A stretch of 64,000 nt of DNA from Lachnospiraceae bacterium (GCA_017556805.1 JAFYMC010000028.1:124001-188000), one strand, 5' to 3'. Numbered from the stretch's first letter, positions 24,606 to 33,611 are shown. Numbers and translations: made by a program. The notes: generated from the letters alone by a model not told the origin.

Positions 24606-25754
24606 CTACGGTCGAAATCGCTCCTTTTCTACTACATCATAAATATTTCTTCCGGTTTTCTTTTCAAAATAAGACTTCAACCCCATATTGGCATCCCATT
24701 TGCTCTGAGGATAGACGCCATATCTTGCCTTTACATCATTCATGCGCTCTTCTATATCCAGAACCCCTTCACTTCCTGCCATGGCATCGCATAATTGAAT
24801 CAACCTATCGTAATCATCTGTTATAACTTGCATCAATGCATTCTCGATAAGCTTTCGCTCCTCTTCGGTGGTATCAAACTTGCCAATATATTCCTCTGTT
24901 GATTGGTTATGAAAAGAATGGGTAAGGCAAATTCTTGCAGCCTCTTTATACCCCAGTGTTTTCATGTAAGTGTATCCATCGGATACATGTCCCAGATGTC
25001 GTACTCCGAATCGTCTTCCGATATCATGTAATAATCCTAAGACATATGCTTTTTCGGAATCCATCTTTCCTGATGCAAGTGCTATTTTCTCCGCACAATG
25101 TGCAACTGTCCTTGAATGATTCCCCCATGGTCCGGGATTCATTTCTTCGGCATTCCTCAATAATTCTTCCGCCATCCTCCTGTTCGGGTATCCTCTCCGA
25201 ATATGCTCTATTATTTCTATCACATCATCCCATTGATTCACACGAGTATATTCTGTATTCAGCTGCATATTCGCTTGACTGGTGAACAATACCGGTGTGA
25301 TTCCTACGCTCGAAACAGCATCACAATTTGAAATCAAATCATCAATCATCACATCGATGTGTTCATCCAAACATGCCTGATTCTTATTCAACGTACAAAT
25401 CAGTTTATCGTAAACAATGTTCCCGTTTCTCAGTTCTTCCTCTGTTGTGGCATAGGGATCTGTGTAAAACTCCTTCGTTCTTCCAGTGATAATAACCATT
25501 CTGTGCCCCATTTGATGAAGCAGGCTCACATACCTTGCAGCATCTTTCTTAAACGGAGTCTGCACAACAACCTTATCATAATAATGCTTTTCAAAGTCTA
25601 ACTCATACTTTCTCCATTCTACAGGGATATTACTGTATGATATCTTTTTTCTTTGCAGTTCCTCTAAATCCTTCTCATAGAACTCAGCCACAAAGGGCAT
25701 AAGATACTCGAATGTATTTGTTAATGTATCATCTATGTCAATTGCTATATTCAT
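24606..25754 (-). CDS. HAD-type nucleotidase fused to an HD domain
   Basis: A 382-residue fusion. The N-terminal part (about 1-190) is a HAD phosphatase of the 5'(3')-deoxyribonucleotidase type with the nucleophile motif IDIDDT (Asp6, Asp8), IITGR and the acidic VMIDDL. The C-terminal part (about 205-375) is an HD phosphohydrolase domain with HSRTVAHC, LLHDIGRR (about 239-246), and later THSFH and an Asp within CDAMAG. Both halves could act on nucleotides, so a coupled nucleotide-dephosphorylation role is possible, but no substrate is known. GGAGG precedes the ATG. Confidence 0.85.
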   Translation of the reverse strand: MNIAIDIDDTLTNTFEYLMPFVAEFYEKDLEELQRKKISYSNIPVEWRKYELDFEKHYYDKVVVQTPFKKDAARYVSLLHQMGHRMVIITGRTKEFYTDPYATTEEELRNGNIVYDKLICTLNKNQACLDEHIDVMIDDLISNCDAVSSVGITPVLFTSQANMQLNTEYTRVNQWDDVIEIIEHIRRGYPNRRMAEELLRNAEEMNPGPWGNHSRTVAHCAEKIALASGKMDSEKAYVLGLLHDIGRRFGVRHLGHVSDGYTYMKTLGYKEAARICLTHSFHNQSTEEYIGKFDTTEEERKLIENALMQVITDDYDRLIQLCDAMAGSEGVLDIEERMNDVKARYGVYPQSKWDANMGLKSYFEKKTGRNIYDVVEKERFRP

Positions 25755-25784
25755 GTTCTCACCTCCATCGATTCCTATAATGTA

Positions 25785-26387
25785 CTACATCCACTGTTCC
25801 AGTTCCTCTCTACTACATCTCCCCACAATCACTTCCACGTCCTTGAAGCACTCCGGAGCAAGGGCGTACGCTGTCATCCGCTGGTGTCCCTCTACAATGA
25901 CAAAGTTCTCGTAATCAGCCGTTAAAAAGAACAATTTCGGAAATGTACCGCCTCCTCGTATATACTCTGCGACACGCAAAAATCCCTCATTGCTTACGCC
26001 GAATATCTCAGTTCCGTTCCCTATGGTTTCTGCCGCAAACAGAGGCTTTTTTGTCCCTGCGGATAATTCATTCCAATAACTGTAATCAATGTACCGGATA
26101 CGTTCCAAATCGGTCCCGGAAAACCTGCACAAATTCCACTCCGAAACCTTCGGAAAACGTTCAAACATCTCCCGATTCTCTCCGTAGCCCCGGAACTCTC
26201 CCAGCAATTTCTTTCTCTGCGCATTTTCCTTTTCATCACTCAAATCCGCTTCGGTAAGAAGCATCTCCCTCATCCCCAGCTTTTTCATAGACTCCGCCAG
26301 TTGCTCCGAAAAACGCTCCGATCTCGATTCCGCCTTTAAAAACTCCAGTATCATTTCATCTTCCGAACTCTTGCATAAAATTTTCAT
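25785..26387 (-). CDS. Protein of unknown function with a GHQRMTAYA motif
   Basis: A 200-residue soluble protein that I do not assign to a family. Near the C terminus it has FVIVEGHQRMTAYALAPE, which resembles the GHHR core of ParB/sulfiredoxin-like nucleotide-binding domains; an earlier stretch FRGYGENREMFERFP is also distinctive. The ATG at 26387 is preceded by AGGGAG, better than the GTG at 26405. It stands 30 nt upstream of the HAD-HD gene on the same strand, so the two may be co-transcribed. Confidence 0.6.
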   Translation of the reverse strand: MKILCKSSEDEMILEFLKAESRSERFSEQLAESMKKLGMREMLLTEADLSDEKENAQRKKLLGEFRGYGENREMFERFPKVSEWNLCRFSGTDLERIRYIDYSYWNELSAGTKKPLFAAETIGNGTEIFGVSNEGFLRVAEYIRGGGTFPKLFFLTADYENFVIVEGHQRMTAYALAPECFKDVEVIVGRCSREELEQWM

Positions 26388-26465
26388 GTTCCCTCTCCCT
26401 TTCAAACACAGTCCCTGCTTTTACAATCCGAATAATTCCCAATACTTCTCCCACAAAATAAAGTC

Positions 26466-26499
26466 TAAGGCTACACGGCAGATACACCATGTAGCCTTA
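26466..26499 (-). terminator. Terminator of the potABCD operon
   Basis: TAAGGCTACA (26466-26475) and TGTAGCCTTA (26490-26499) form a 10-bp stem 15 nt past the potD stop, followed on the minus strand by a loose T-rich tract. Confidence 0.65.
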
Positions 26500-26513
26500 A
26501 TTTCCCAAACTAT

Positions 26514-27569
26514 TTAATTCTGTGTTGCCTTCATCTCATTCCACTTCTCAAGGTAAACCTCTTCGGTCTCGCCAAGGTACTTAAAGGTTTCACAACGCTC
26601 TAAGGTTACCGCATCCGGGAACGCGATGGTGCTGTTCTTAATATCAGCATCTTCGATTAATTCACGTGCTGCCGCATTCGGCGTGGAGTAGGTAATCTCC
26701 TCAAAGTTCATAAGTGCGATATCTTCACGACACATGAAGTTAATCCACTTCTCTGCGTTCTCCTTATTCTTTGCGTTCTTCGGAATTACCCAACCGTCAA
26801 TCCATACATTGGAGCCTTCCTCCGGCACTACGTACTCAAGGTCGGCGTTTTCTCTCTGGGTGTAGATTGCTTCACCGGAGTAGATAACACCCAGGGCTGC
26901 TTCCTCACCGATCATCTTATTACGTACCTCATCTACAAAGTACCCCTGTACAAACGGACGCTGTGCGATTAAAAGTTCCTTTGCTTCTTCAAGCTGACTC
27001 TCTTCCGCAGTGTTCATGGAATAACCGAGATACTTTAATGCAATACCCATACCGTCACGCACACTGTCAATCATAAGAATCTCGCCCGTATACTTCTCAT
27101 CAAAAATCGCAGACCAGCTGGTAATCGGCTCATCTACCATGGTCTTGTTGTAAAGAATACCAACGGTACCCCAGCAATACGGAACCGCGTACTTATTACC
27201 CGGATCGAATTCTTCCGCACTCTTTAAGTAAGTCGGATCGATGTTCTTGATATTCGGGATATTGTCATAATTCAACTCCGCCAATAATCCCTCATTAATC
27301 ATACGGTTAATCATGTAATCGGACGGACATACTACGTCATAATTCACTTCGCCGATGTTGATAATCGGATACATATCTTCATTCTCGGTAAACTCATCAT
27401 AGATTACTTCGATGTCATACTCTTCCTCAAACATTTCGATTACATCTTCGTTGATATACTCACCCCAGTTGTATACCACCACTTCACCGTTGGCATACTC
27501 TTTACCGCAGCCTCCGAACATCATTGCTGCACCGAGCGCCAAAACACCTACTAAAAGTCCCTTTTTCAT
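26514..27569 (-). CDS. potD: Spermidine/putrescine-binding lipoprotein PotD
   Basis: Substrate-binding lipoprotein of a polyamine ABC importer, 351 residues. The signal peptide ends in the lipobox FGGC with lipidated Cys21. The mature protein opens with the family pattern VVVYNWGEYINEDVIEMFE, and YDVVCPSDYMINRM and WGTVGILYNKT are further PotD/PotF hallmarks. It delivers polyamine to the PotBC permease outside the membrane. AGGAGG precedes the ATG. It is the last gene of the operon, separated from potC by 82 nt. Confidence 0.93.
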   Translation of the reverse strand: MKKGLLVGVLALGAAMMFGGCGKEYANGEVVVYNWGEYINEDVIEMFEEEYDIEVIYDEFTENEDMYPIINIGEVNYDVVCPSDYMINRMINEGLLAELNYDNIPNIKNIDPTYLKSAEEFDPGNKYAVPYCWGTVGILYNKTMVDEPITSWSAIFDEKYTGEILMIDSVRDGMGIALKYLGYSMNTAEESQLEEAKELLIAQRPFVQGYFVDEVRNKMIGEEAALGVIYSGEAIYTQRENADLEYVVPEEGSNVWIDGWVIPKNAKNKENAEKWINFMCREDIALMNFEEITYSTPNAAARELIEDADIKNSTIAFPDAVTLERCETFKYLGETEEVYLEKWNEMKATQN

Positions 27570-27651
27570 TTTTCGTTTCCTCCTTCATCTATATCCGCAA
27601 GAGTGCCGTTACAGAACATCCTATCTGCTATCGGTTCCTGCCTAAGACCCT

Positions 27652-28446
27652 TTATTTCTGCTGTTCTGCCAGCTTCTTTGCCGCGCTTGCTTTCATACGG
27701 TTCATAACAATTAAAAGAACCAGTACCACAGTAAACATAATCGTGGAAAGCGCATATATTTCCGGTTCGATACCGCGTCTGGTCTCTGCATAAATCACCG
27801 TAGACAGGGTACTTACCTTTGCATCCTTGGTAAAGTGGGTAATTACAAAATCATCCAGCGCCAAAGTAAATGCTAACATAAATCCGGACAACACACCCGG
27901 AAAAATGTCCGGAAGCACAATCTTAAAAAACGCAAACACCGGCGATGCTCCCAAATCCAATGCCGCTTCGTATGTACTTCTGCTGGTCTGTCGAAGCTTT
28001 GGCAGTACATTTAAAATCACGTACGGCATATGAGCCGCTGTCAGTGCCAGAAGCACACTGGTAAATCCCAGAGAAAAACTGATTGCAAAATACAGCAGCA
28101 TCATGGAAATACCGATTACGATTTCCGAGTTCAAAATCGGAATATTCGTAATACTCATCATAATCGCCTTCGGAAGCTTCTTCATGCGGTTCATTGCTAC
28201 CGCAGCAAGCGTTCCCAGCATCGTCGCCAAAAGCGCCGATAACAGCGCCAGCAAAAGTGTGGTCCAAAGCGCATTTAAAATCTTTTCGTTCTCCAAAAGT
28301 TCATGATACCACTTAAAGGTGAAACCGCCCCATTTGGAACGATACTTAGACCCGTTAAAGGACAACACCATCAACACCAAAATCGGTGCATACAAAAACA
28401 CAATGACAAGGCCGATGTACCCTTTTTGAATCAAACGTTTTACCAT
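27652..28446 (-). CDS. potC: Polyamine ABC transporter permease PotC
   Basis: A 264-residue binding-protein-dependent permease with about six helices. The EAA loop that contacts the ATPase is present (EAALDLGASPVFAFFKIVLP). It pairs with PotB to form the membrane channel for spermidine/putrescine uptake. Its ATG overlaps the potB stop by 7 nt, which indicates coupled translation. Confidence 0.92.
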   Translation of the reverse strand: MVKRLIQKGYIGLVIVFLYAPILVLMVLSFNGSKYRSKWGGFTFKWYHELLENEKILNALWTTLLLALLSALLATMLGTLAAVAMNRMKKLPKAIMMSITNIPILNSEIVIGISMMLLYFAISFSLGFTSVLLALTAAHMPYVILNVLPKLRQTSRSTYEAALDLGASPVFAFFKIVLPDIFPGVLSGFMLAFTLALDDFVITHFTKDAKVSTLSTVIYAETRRGIEPEIYALSTIMFTVVLVLLIVMNRMKASAAKKLAEQQK

Positions 28447-29297
28447 ACGCTCGTTCCCTCCGAATCCTTGTCATATTTCTGTACGATGGCCATACAGATG
28501 AAAATAAATACCATAAGTACCAGCGACAGTCCGCAACCTGCGTTCCAGTCGTTTGCCATCTTAAACTTCTGCTCGATTACTTTACCGATTAAGAGAATGT
28601 TTCCACCGCCCAAAATATCGGAAATAACAAAGGTCGTCAAAGACGGTACGAATACCATGGTCAGACCGCTGACGATACCCGGTTTTGAAAGTGGCAAAAT
28701 AACACGCCATAAAATCTGAAAATAATTAGCGCCAAGGTCCGCTGCCGCTTGAATTACATCGTCTCCGATTTTGGAAAGTACGTTGTAAATCGGAATAATC
28801 ATAAACGGCAGGAAATCATATACCATACCCAATACAATGGCCGTCGGCGTATTAATAATATTTAACTTCGGAAGGCCTACGGCGCTAAGAAGCATATTAA
28901 TTACGCCGTTCTTTTCCAAAATATTCTGCCATGCAATGGTACGAAGCAAAAAGTTCATCCACATCGGCAGCATAAACAACAAAATCACAAAACCGTTGCT
29001 TTTTAACCGCAAAGACCGAAGCGCAAGTGCCAACGGATATGCAATCAACAAGCAAAGAATCGTACTGATAACCGAAAGCTGCACGGATAAAATAAGTGTC
29101 GCCCGATGGGTCGGCTCCCAGATCAATTTTAAATTCTCCAGGGTAAACCCTCCACCGTCCCGGCTTGTCAGTCCGTAATACACAACCATAACCAACGGCA
29201 AAATGATAAAACCGATGCTCCACAATACATACGGTGAAGACAACAGTAATTGCCGCAGTTTATTTTGCTTTGCAAGACGTCCTTCCCGTTTATTCAT
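28440..29297 (-). CDS. potB: Polyamine ABC transporter permease PotB
   Basis: A 285-residue permease with about six helices and the EAA-type loop [20 protein letters not shown]. The ATG at 29297 lies inside the last codons of potA with GGGA just upstream; the longer reading from 29318 would start within the ribosome site. It partners PotC in the importer. Confidence 0.9.
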   Translation of the reverse strand: MNKREGRLAKQNKLRQLLLSSPYVLWSIGFIILPLVMVVYYGLTSRDGGGFTLENLKLIWEPTHRATLILSVQLSVISTILCLLIAYPLALALRSLRLKSNGFVILLFMLPMWMNFLLRTIAWQNILEKNGVINMLLSAVGLPKLNIINTPTAIVLGMVYDFLPFMIIPIYNVLSKIGDDVIQAAADLGANYFQILWRVILPLSKPGIVSGLTMVFVPSLTTFVISDILGGGNILLIGKVIEQKFKMANDWNAGCGLSLVLMVFIFICMAIVQKYDKDSEGTSVW

Positions 29298-30369
29298 TGA
29301 TTCCCACTGCCTCCTCATCCTCCGATTCCGGCTTATTCATAATCTGAATATCAAACGGGTCTACCTTAATGCCAACCTGTTTTCCTACCGGTGAGAGGTC
29401 CGTGCTATGTACAAGCCACGTGAATCCGTTAGCTTCTACTTCCATCTCATAATGAACACCCTTGAAAATAAGGGAAGTTACCACACCCTGAATGGTGCCC
29501 TGTTCCGGCTCAACCAAATCCACATCTTCCGGACGAATCACGACATCTACCGGCTGATTGGTGCCGAAGCCTTCATCCACGCAGGCAAACTTGGCACCTA
29601 AAATCTCTACCAGACGGTCCTGAATCATAGTTGCACCGATGATGTTACTTTCCCCGATAAAGTCTGCCACAAACGCATTCTTCGGCTCATTATAAATCAT
29701 CTCCGGAGAACCGATCTGCTGGATATATCCCTGGTTCATAACCATAATGGTATCGGACATGGTCAGTGCCTCTTCCTGGTCATGGGTAACATATACAAAG
29801 GTAATACCAAGCTCATTCTTTAAACGAATCAACTCGTACTGCATGTCCTGACGAAGCTTTAAATCGAGTGCCCCCAGCGGCTCATCGAGAAGCAATACCT
29901 TCGGCTCGTTTACAATCGCTCTTGCTATCGCAATACGCTGCTGCTGACCACCGGATAAGGAATCCGGCATACGCTTTCCGAAACCGTCCAGATTCACCAG
30001 CTTCAGTGCATAATCGATTTTATCCTGGATGTACTGCTTACTCTTTTTCTTAATCTTTAAACCGAAGGCAATGTTTTCCGCAATGGTCATATGCGTAAAA
30101 AGTGCATATTTCTGGAATACCGTATTTAACTGACGCTTGTTTGGCGGCAGGTTCGTAATATCCTGTCCGTCAAAAATCACGCGTCCCGTATCCGGCGTTT
30201 CAAATCCGCCGATAATACGAAGGGTGGTGGTCTTACCGCAACCGGACGGACCGAGAAGCGTCAAAAACTCATTTTCTCTGATATATAAATTCAAATCATC
30301 CAGTACAACCTGTCCGCCGTACTTTTTCGTAATATTCTCAAGAGTAATTAATTTATTTTCCTGTGCCAT
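29290..30369 (-). CDS. potA: Polyamine ABC transporter ATP-binding protein PotA
   Basis: Cytoplasmic ATPase of 359 residues. Walker A is [13 protein letters not shown], the signature [14 protein letters not shown] and Walker [15 protein letters not shown]-terminal TOBE-type regulatory domain (about 240-345) contains [10 protein letters not shown], as in PotA and MalK. It energises PotBC. Gene order and sequence make polyamine the likely substrate. It lies 54 nt after the regulator gene. Confidence 0.93.
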   Translation of the reverse strand: MAQENKLITLENITKKYGGQVVLDDLNLYIRENEFLTLLGPSGCGKTTTLRIIGGFETPDTGRVIFDGQDITNLPPNKRQLNTVFQKYALFTHMTIAENIAFGLKIKKKSKQYIQDKIDYALKLVNLDGFGKRMPDSLSGGQQQRIAIARAIVNEPKVLLLDEPLGALDLKLRQDMQYELIRLKNELGITFVYVTHDQEEALTMSDTIMVMNQGYIQQIGSPEMIYNEPKNAFVADFIGESNIIGATMIQDRLVEILGAKFACVDEGFGTNQPVDVVIRPEDVDLVEPEQGTIQGVVTSLIFKGVHYEMEVEANGFTWLVHSTDLSPVGKQVGIKVDPFDIQIMNKPESEDEEAVGINE

Positions 30370-30423
30370 ACTACTCCTTTCTTCTGCCGTACCTGACTTG
30401 CGCAGTTTAAACTGTATTCTACT

Positions 30424-30963
30424 TTAAAAACTCGGCGGTGTCGATACCCAGAGTAGCGTTGCACCTTGTTTTCCGGTAGCCTTTAAATAATGGGTCTTAT
30501 TCGGTATAAAGTAAAAGGATTCCCCTTTCTTTGCCTTATACTTTTTGCTCCCGATAAAAAGCTCCACACTCCCGCTTAATACATAACCGAACTCTTCTCC
30601 CTCATGAGGATTATCCGGATATGTGGAACCGTCAACCTCCAAAGTCAACAGAATAGGTTCCATCATATTCTTTTGGGCATTCGGAATAATCCATTCGATA
30701 CGATTGTGAAGCTCTGCATCTTCCTTTTCAAAGTAGTCGCCCTTCTTAAAGACAACCTGCTCCGCAGCCGTTCCCGTAAAAAACTCTTCCAAATCCGTTC
30801 CGAGGCACTGCAAAATATCCATCAGCGTTGCTATGGACGGAGACGTCAGATCTCTTTCCAGCTGTGAAATAAAACCTTTGGAAAGCTCCGCTCTGTCCGC
30901 CAGTTCCTCCTGCGTCAGACTTTTCTGTATCCGCAGTTCTTTGATTTTTGCACCGATTTGCAT
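30424..30963 (-). CDS. XRE-cupin regulator of the polyamine operon
   Basis: A 179-residue transcription factor: an N-terminal helix-turn-helix (LTQEELADRAELSKGFISQL) and a C-terminal cupin barrel (about 105-178) with HEGEEFGYVLSG and GESFYFIPNKTHY. This layout is that of PuuR-like regulators, in which the cupin senses a small molecule. As first gene before potABCD it probably senses polyamine and controls its own operon. I start it at 30963, where GGGGG lies 9 nt upstream; the ATG at 30972 abuts that site. Confidence 0.88.
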   Translation of the reverse strand: MQIGAKIKELRIQKSLTQEELADRAELSKGFISQLERDLTSPSIATLMDILQCLGTDLEEFFTGTAAEQVVFKKGDYFEKEDAELHNRIEWIIPNAQKNMMEPILLTLEVDGSTYPDNPHEGEEFGYVLSGSVELFIGSKKYKAKKGESFYFIPNKTHYLKATGKQGATLLWVSTPPSF

Positions 30964-31010
30964 ACTCCGCATCCCCCTTTCCTCAGAGTAAGATAAAATT
31001 AAACTTAAAA

Positions 31011-31025
31011 TTTAGTATTTCTAAA
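31011..31025. promoter_or_regulatory. Operator-like dyad near the pot transcription start
   Basis: TTTAG-TATTT-CTAAA, a 15-bp dyad located 7-21 nt downstream of the pot -10 box. It is a candidate autoregulatory site for the XRE-cupin protein. Confidence 0.4.
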
Positions 31026-31032
31026 CAATTCT

Positions 31033-31060
31033 ATTATACACACATCACTTAATGTGTCAA
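31033..31060 (-). promoter_or_regulatory. Promoter of the pot operon with internal dyad
   Basis: TTGACA (31060-31055) and TATAAT (31038-31033) are 16 nt apart. The spacer carries the inverted repeat ACACAT-N6-ATGTGT (31040-31057), a second candidate operator. Confidence 0.75.
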
Positions 31061-31145
31061 TAGGAAATTGAAATTCTTCCCCACTTTTTCTCATCTTTTT
31101 TTCTTTTATGTCGAAGAATTTCTTCCATAAAATAAGTTTGGCTTA

Positions 31146-31174
31146 TTGACAAGAAAAACTCCCGATGGTAAGAT
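31146..31174 (+). promoter_or_regulatory. Promoter of tRNA-Gly
   Basis: TTGACA (31146-31151), 17-nt spacer, TAAGAT (31169-31174), 11 nt before the first base of the tRNA. Confidence 0.82.
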
Positions 31175-31185
31175 AGATGTGTCAG

Positions 31186-31256
31186 GCAGATATAGTTCAT
31201 CGGTAGAATATCAGCTTCCCAAGCTGAGGAGGCGGGTTCGATTCCCGTTATCTGCT
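31186..31256 (+). tRNA. tRNA-Gly (CCC anticodon)
   Basis: A 71-nt cloverleaf. The acceptor arms are GCAGATA and TATCTGC with discriminator T, the anticodon stem TCAGC/GCTGA encloses loop TTCCCAA (anticodon CCC), and the T-loop is TTCGATT. CCA is not encoded. It reads GGG glycine codons and has its own promoter and terminator. Confidence 0.95.
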
Positions 31257-31258
31257 CT

Positions 31259-31292
31259 AAAAGGATGTATCGTAACAGGTACATCCTTTTTT
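31259..31292 (+). terminator. Terminator of tRNA-Gly
   Basis: AAAAGGATGTA and TACATCCTTTT form an 11-bp stem, followed by a T-tract, starting 2 nt after the tRNA. Confidence 0.88.
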
Positions 31293-31319
31293 CTTTGCAC
31301 CGAACAAGCCTCATACCCC

Positions 31320-31348
31320 TTGCGATTTTCCCCACAATATGATATGAT
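31320..31348 (+). promoter_or_regulatory. Promoter of trpS
   Basis: TTGCGA (31320-31325), a 17-nt spacer and TATGAT (31343-31348). The leader has a small hairpin, GCGGAT/ATCCGC, but no T-box consensus. Confidence 0.6.
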
Positions 31349-31408
31349 AATTTGCGGATAAAACATCCGCCCGACGGCGGACCCGTTACAGGCGGAGAAG
31401 GAGTAATT

Positions 31409-32413
31409 ATGGCAGACGAAAAGAAAATTTTATTCAGCGGAATGCAGGCAACAGGCAACTTAACTCTCGGAAATTATCTCGGTGCTTTAAAGAACTGGGT
31501 ATCCCTGAACGAGGATTACGAGTGCTACTATTGTGTAGTAGATGAACACTCCATCACCGTTCGTCAGAATCCGGCAGAGCTTCGCCAGCGTGCCCGCGCC
31601 CTTTTGACCCTTTATATTGCGGCAGGCCTTGACCCGGAAAAGAACTGTATCTACTATCAGTCCCACGTTTCCGGACATGCCGAGCTGGCTTGGATTTTAA
31701 ATTGTTATACTTACATGGGCGAATTACAGCGTATGACCCAGTTTAAGGATAAGTCCGCAAAGCATGCGGACAATATCAACGCAGGTCTCTTCACGTACCC
31801 GGTACTCATGGCCGCAGACATCTTACTGTTCCAGGCAGACGTGGTTCCGGTGGGCATCGACCAGATGCAGCACTTAGAGTTGACCCGTGACATCGCACAG
31901 CGTTTCAACGGCATCTACGGTGATGTATTTAAGATTCCGGAGGCATATCTCGGCAAGGTAGGTGCAAAGATTATGAGCCTGCAGGACCCGACCAAGAAGA
32001 TGTCCAAGTCCGACGAGAACTTAAACGCAAGCATTTACCTGATGGATGATCCGGATACCATTATCCGCAAGTTTAAGCGCGCAGTGACCGATTCCGACAA
32101 CGAAATCCGTTATGCTGCGGAAAAGCCGGGCATCAGCAACTTAATCGACATCTACCGTGCAACCACCGGCAAGTCCATCGAAGAAGTAGAAAAGGAATTC
32201 GCCGGCAAGGGCTACGGTGATTTCAAGTTAGCCGTAGGCGAATCCGTTGTAGATGTGTTAAAGCCGCTTCAGGACCGCGTCGCAGAGCTTTCCAAGGATA
32301 AGGCATACATCGACAGTATCATCAAGAATAACGGCGAACGTGCCAACTACGTAGCAAACAAGACCCTTCGTAAGGTTCAGAAAAAGATTGGTTTCCCGGA
32401 AAGAATCCGGTAA
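31409..32413 (+). CDS. trpS: Tryptophanyl-tRNA synthetase
   Basis: Class I aminoacyl-tRNA synthetase of 334 residues. The HIGH-equivalent lies in TGNLTLGNYLG and the KMSKS loop in KKMSKSDEN. Tryptophan pocket residues fall in GVDQM-like VGIDQMQHLEL. The ATG at 31409 is preceded by AAGGAG; the longer reading overlaps the promoter leader. Unlike many Firmicutes trpS genes, it has no visible T-box leader. Confidence 0.95.
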   Translation: MADEKKILFSGMQATGNLTLGNYLGALKNWVSLNEDYECYYCVVDEHSITVRQNPAELRQRARALLTLYIAAGLDPEKNCIYYQSHVSGHAELAWILNCYTYMGELQRMTQFKDKSAKHADNINAGLFTYPVLMAADILLFQADVVPVGIDQMQHLELTRDIAQRFNGIYGDVFKIPEAYLGKVGAKIMSLQDPTKKMSKSDENLNASIYLMDDPDTIIRKFKRAVTDSDNEIRYAAEKPGISNLIDIYRATTGKSIEEVEKEFAGKGYGDFKLAVGESVVDVLKPLQDRVAELSKDKAYIDSIIKNNGERANYVANKTLRKVQKKIGFPERIR

Positions 32414-32416
32414 TAG

Positions 32417-32453
32417 CAAAGCCCCGCTCTTGCGAGTGGGGCTTTTAATTTTT
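32417..32453 (+). terminator. Terminator of trpS
   Basis: AAAGCCCC and GGGGCTTT enclose a small GCTC/GAGT-type stem and are followed by TAATTTTT, directly after the trpS stop. The convergent small gene ends at 32459. Confidence 0.85.
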
Positions 32454-32458
32454 CGATA

Positions 32459-32695
32459 CTACTCTTCAAACTCTACCGTCACATAGAATCCTTTACTGTT
32501 CTCTTCTACATCTTTCACCACACCGGATAATTTTGTCAAACGTTCACGGAACGGTATATTACCTGACATAGCCACTGCCGGTTCGATGACATAATAGAAA
32601 ATCGCATTCGGAAGGGTAGATTCGCGGATCTCTACCTCCTGCCCCACCTCCACCAGGCCGGGACGCTCCATTTTGAATTGCATGGTTCTTGACAT
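32459..32695 (-). CDS. Small conserved protein downstream of recO
   Basis: A 78-residue acidic protein that I do not recognise as a named family. It starts [12 protein letters not shown], has a beta-rich pattern ([19 protein letters not shown], then [10 protein letters not shown]) and no membrane segment. AAGGAGG precedes the ATG at a good distance, and the gene lies 12 nt after recO, so it is likely real and co-transcribed. Function unknown. Confidence 0.7.
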   Translation of the reverse strand: MSRTMQFKMERPGLVEVGQEVEIRESTLPNAIFYYVIEPAVAMSGNIPFRERLTKLSGVVKDVEENSKGFYVTVEFEE

Positions 32696-32707
32696 TCTAC
32701 TTCCTCC

Positions 32708-33493
32708 TTACAGTAACTCCAACATTTCCAAACTCTTAAATTTCCGTCCGATATGTAGGTCCAGAAACTCTTGCAATATCTTTTTTAACTGCCTGAGCAC
32801 ATCCTCCGATACCGTAAACGTATACAGGCTCTCAATCGGTGTAGCCAGGACGTATTGCATCGTATACAGGGTGGAACCTGCCATCGGAAGATAACGCTCC
32901 CCCATCATGAGTTTCTGATCTTCTGCCTGCATCTCTTTTTCCCACAGCTTATCCGCACAAGCTTTACAGATACATCCGCCGCTTTTTGCGGAAAACCAAT
33001 GCAAGTCCTCTTTTTTTCTGCACTTGACGCACTCGTACACTTGCGGAGAAATACCGCCTACGGATAACATCTTCAACTCGAAGATGGCTCGTACCAGCTC
33101 TGCTCCGATGGACTTCTTAAGAAGCGCTCCCAAAGAGCGGTACAGTACCTTTAGCTCTTCCTTTGCCGGCAGTCCTTCTCGGGTCACAGCTTCCGCAAAC
33201 TCACAAAAGTAAACGCCGTAATAAACCGCCTCCAAATCATTCCGCAGCTCCGCAAAATAGTTCTCCGCCTCTACCGCCTGTAAGGTATAGGAGTTTCTTC
33301 CCTCGTACAGGGTAAACCGTCCGAACACAAAGGGTTGACTGCAGCCGGCGAGCATCGCCGTAGGGCGACGCACACCTTTTGCAAATGCGGAAATTTTACC
33401 TTTTTCTTTTGTCAAAAGCACAATCCGGCGGTCATATTCCCCGATAGGTTGTGCCGACAGTATGATCCCTGTCACCGTAATGCTTTCCGTCAT
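32708..33493 (-). CDS. recO: DNA repair protein RecO
   Basis: A 261-residue recombination mediator that helps RecR load RecA on SSB-coated DNA. The N-terminal OB fold has GIILSAQPIGEYDRRIVLLT, and the C-terminal part has a zinc finger (CVKCRKKEDLHWFSAKSGG, then CICKAC). The start fits the family N terminus, although it lies 62 nt inside the preceding small gene. Order era, yqzL-like, recO matches that in Bacillus. Confidence 0.94.
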   Translation of the reverse strand: MTESITVTGIILSAQPIGEYDRRIVLLTKEKGKISAFAKGVRRPTAMLAGCSQPFVFGRFTLYEGRNSYTLQAVEAENYFAELRNDLEAVYYGVYFCEFAEAVTREGLPAKEELKVLYRSLGALLKKSIGAELVRAIFELKMLSVGGISPQVYECVKCRKKEDLHWFSAKSGGCICKACADKLWEKEMQAEDQKLMMGERYLPMAGSTLYTMQYVLATPIESLYTFTVSEDVLRQLKKILQEFLDLHIGRKFKSLEMLELL

Positions 33494-33611
33494 AGGCGTC
33501 TCCCTGTACCTTCTGTTGCTCCTTGTTGTCCTGTTCCACAGCTCCGCGATAGGTTAAGTAATCCGCTACGCTTCCCGTGGTTTTAAAACGTTCCCAATAC
33601 TCGTCTTCCAT
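33432..33611 (-). CDS. YqzL-like small protein overlapping recO
   Basis: A 59-residue protein. Its N-terminal half, EYWERFKTTGSVADYLTYRG, fits the YqzL pattern of W..F..TG....YL.Y, and its place between era and recO is that of yqzL in Bacillus subtilis. The C-terminal 30 residues are polar and overlap recO out of frame by 62 nt, which is longer than usual. ATG at 33611 with a GGGGG ribosome-like site. Function unknown. Confidence 0.65.
   Translation of the reverse strand: MEDEYWERFKTTGSVADYLTYRGAVEQDNKEQQKVQGDAYDGKHYGDRDHTVGTTYRGI

Noticed and set aside
31349-31408. A T-box riboswitch before trpS
   Set aside because: The leader is only about 55 nt and lacks the AGGGTGGnACCGCG T-box sequence and the specifier stem.
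31057-31458. A 133-codon minus-strand open frame over tRNA-Gly
   Set aside because: It is antisense to the tRNA; the ITGIEPASSAWEADILP stretch is the known product of translating the reverse strand of a tRNA, and the frame has no ribosome site.
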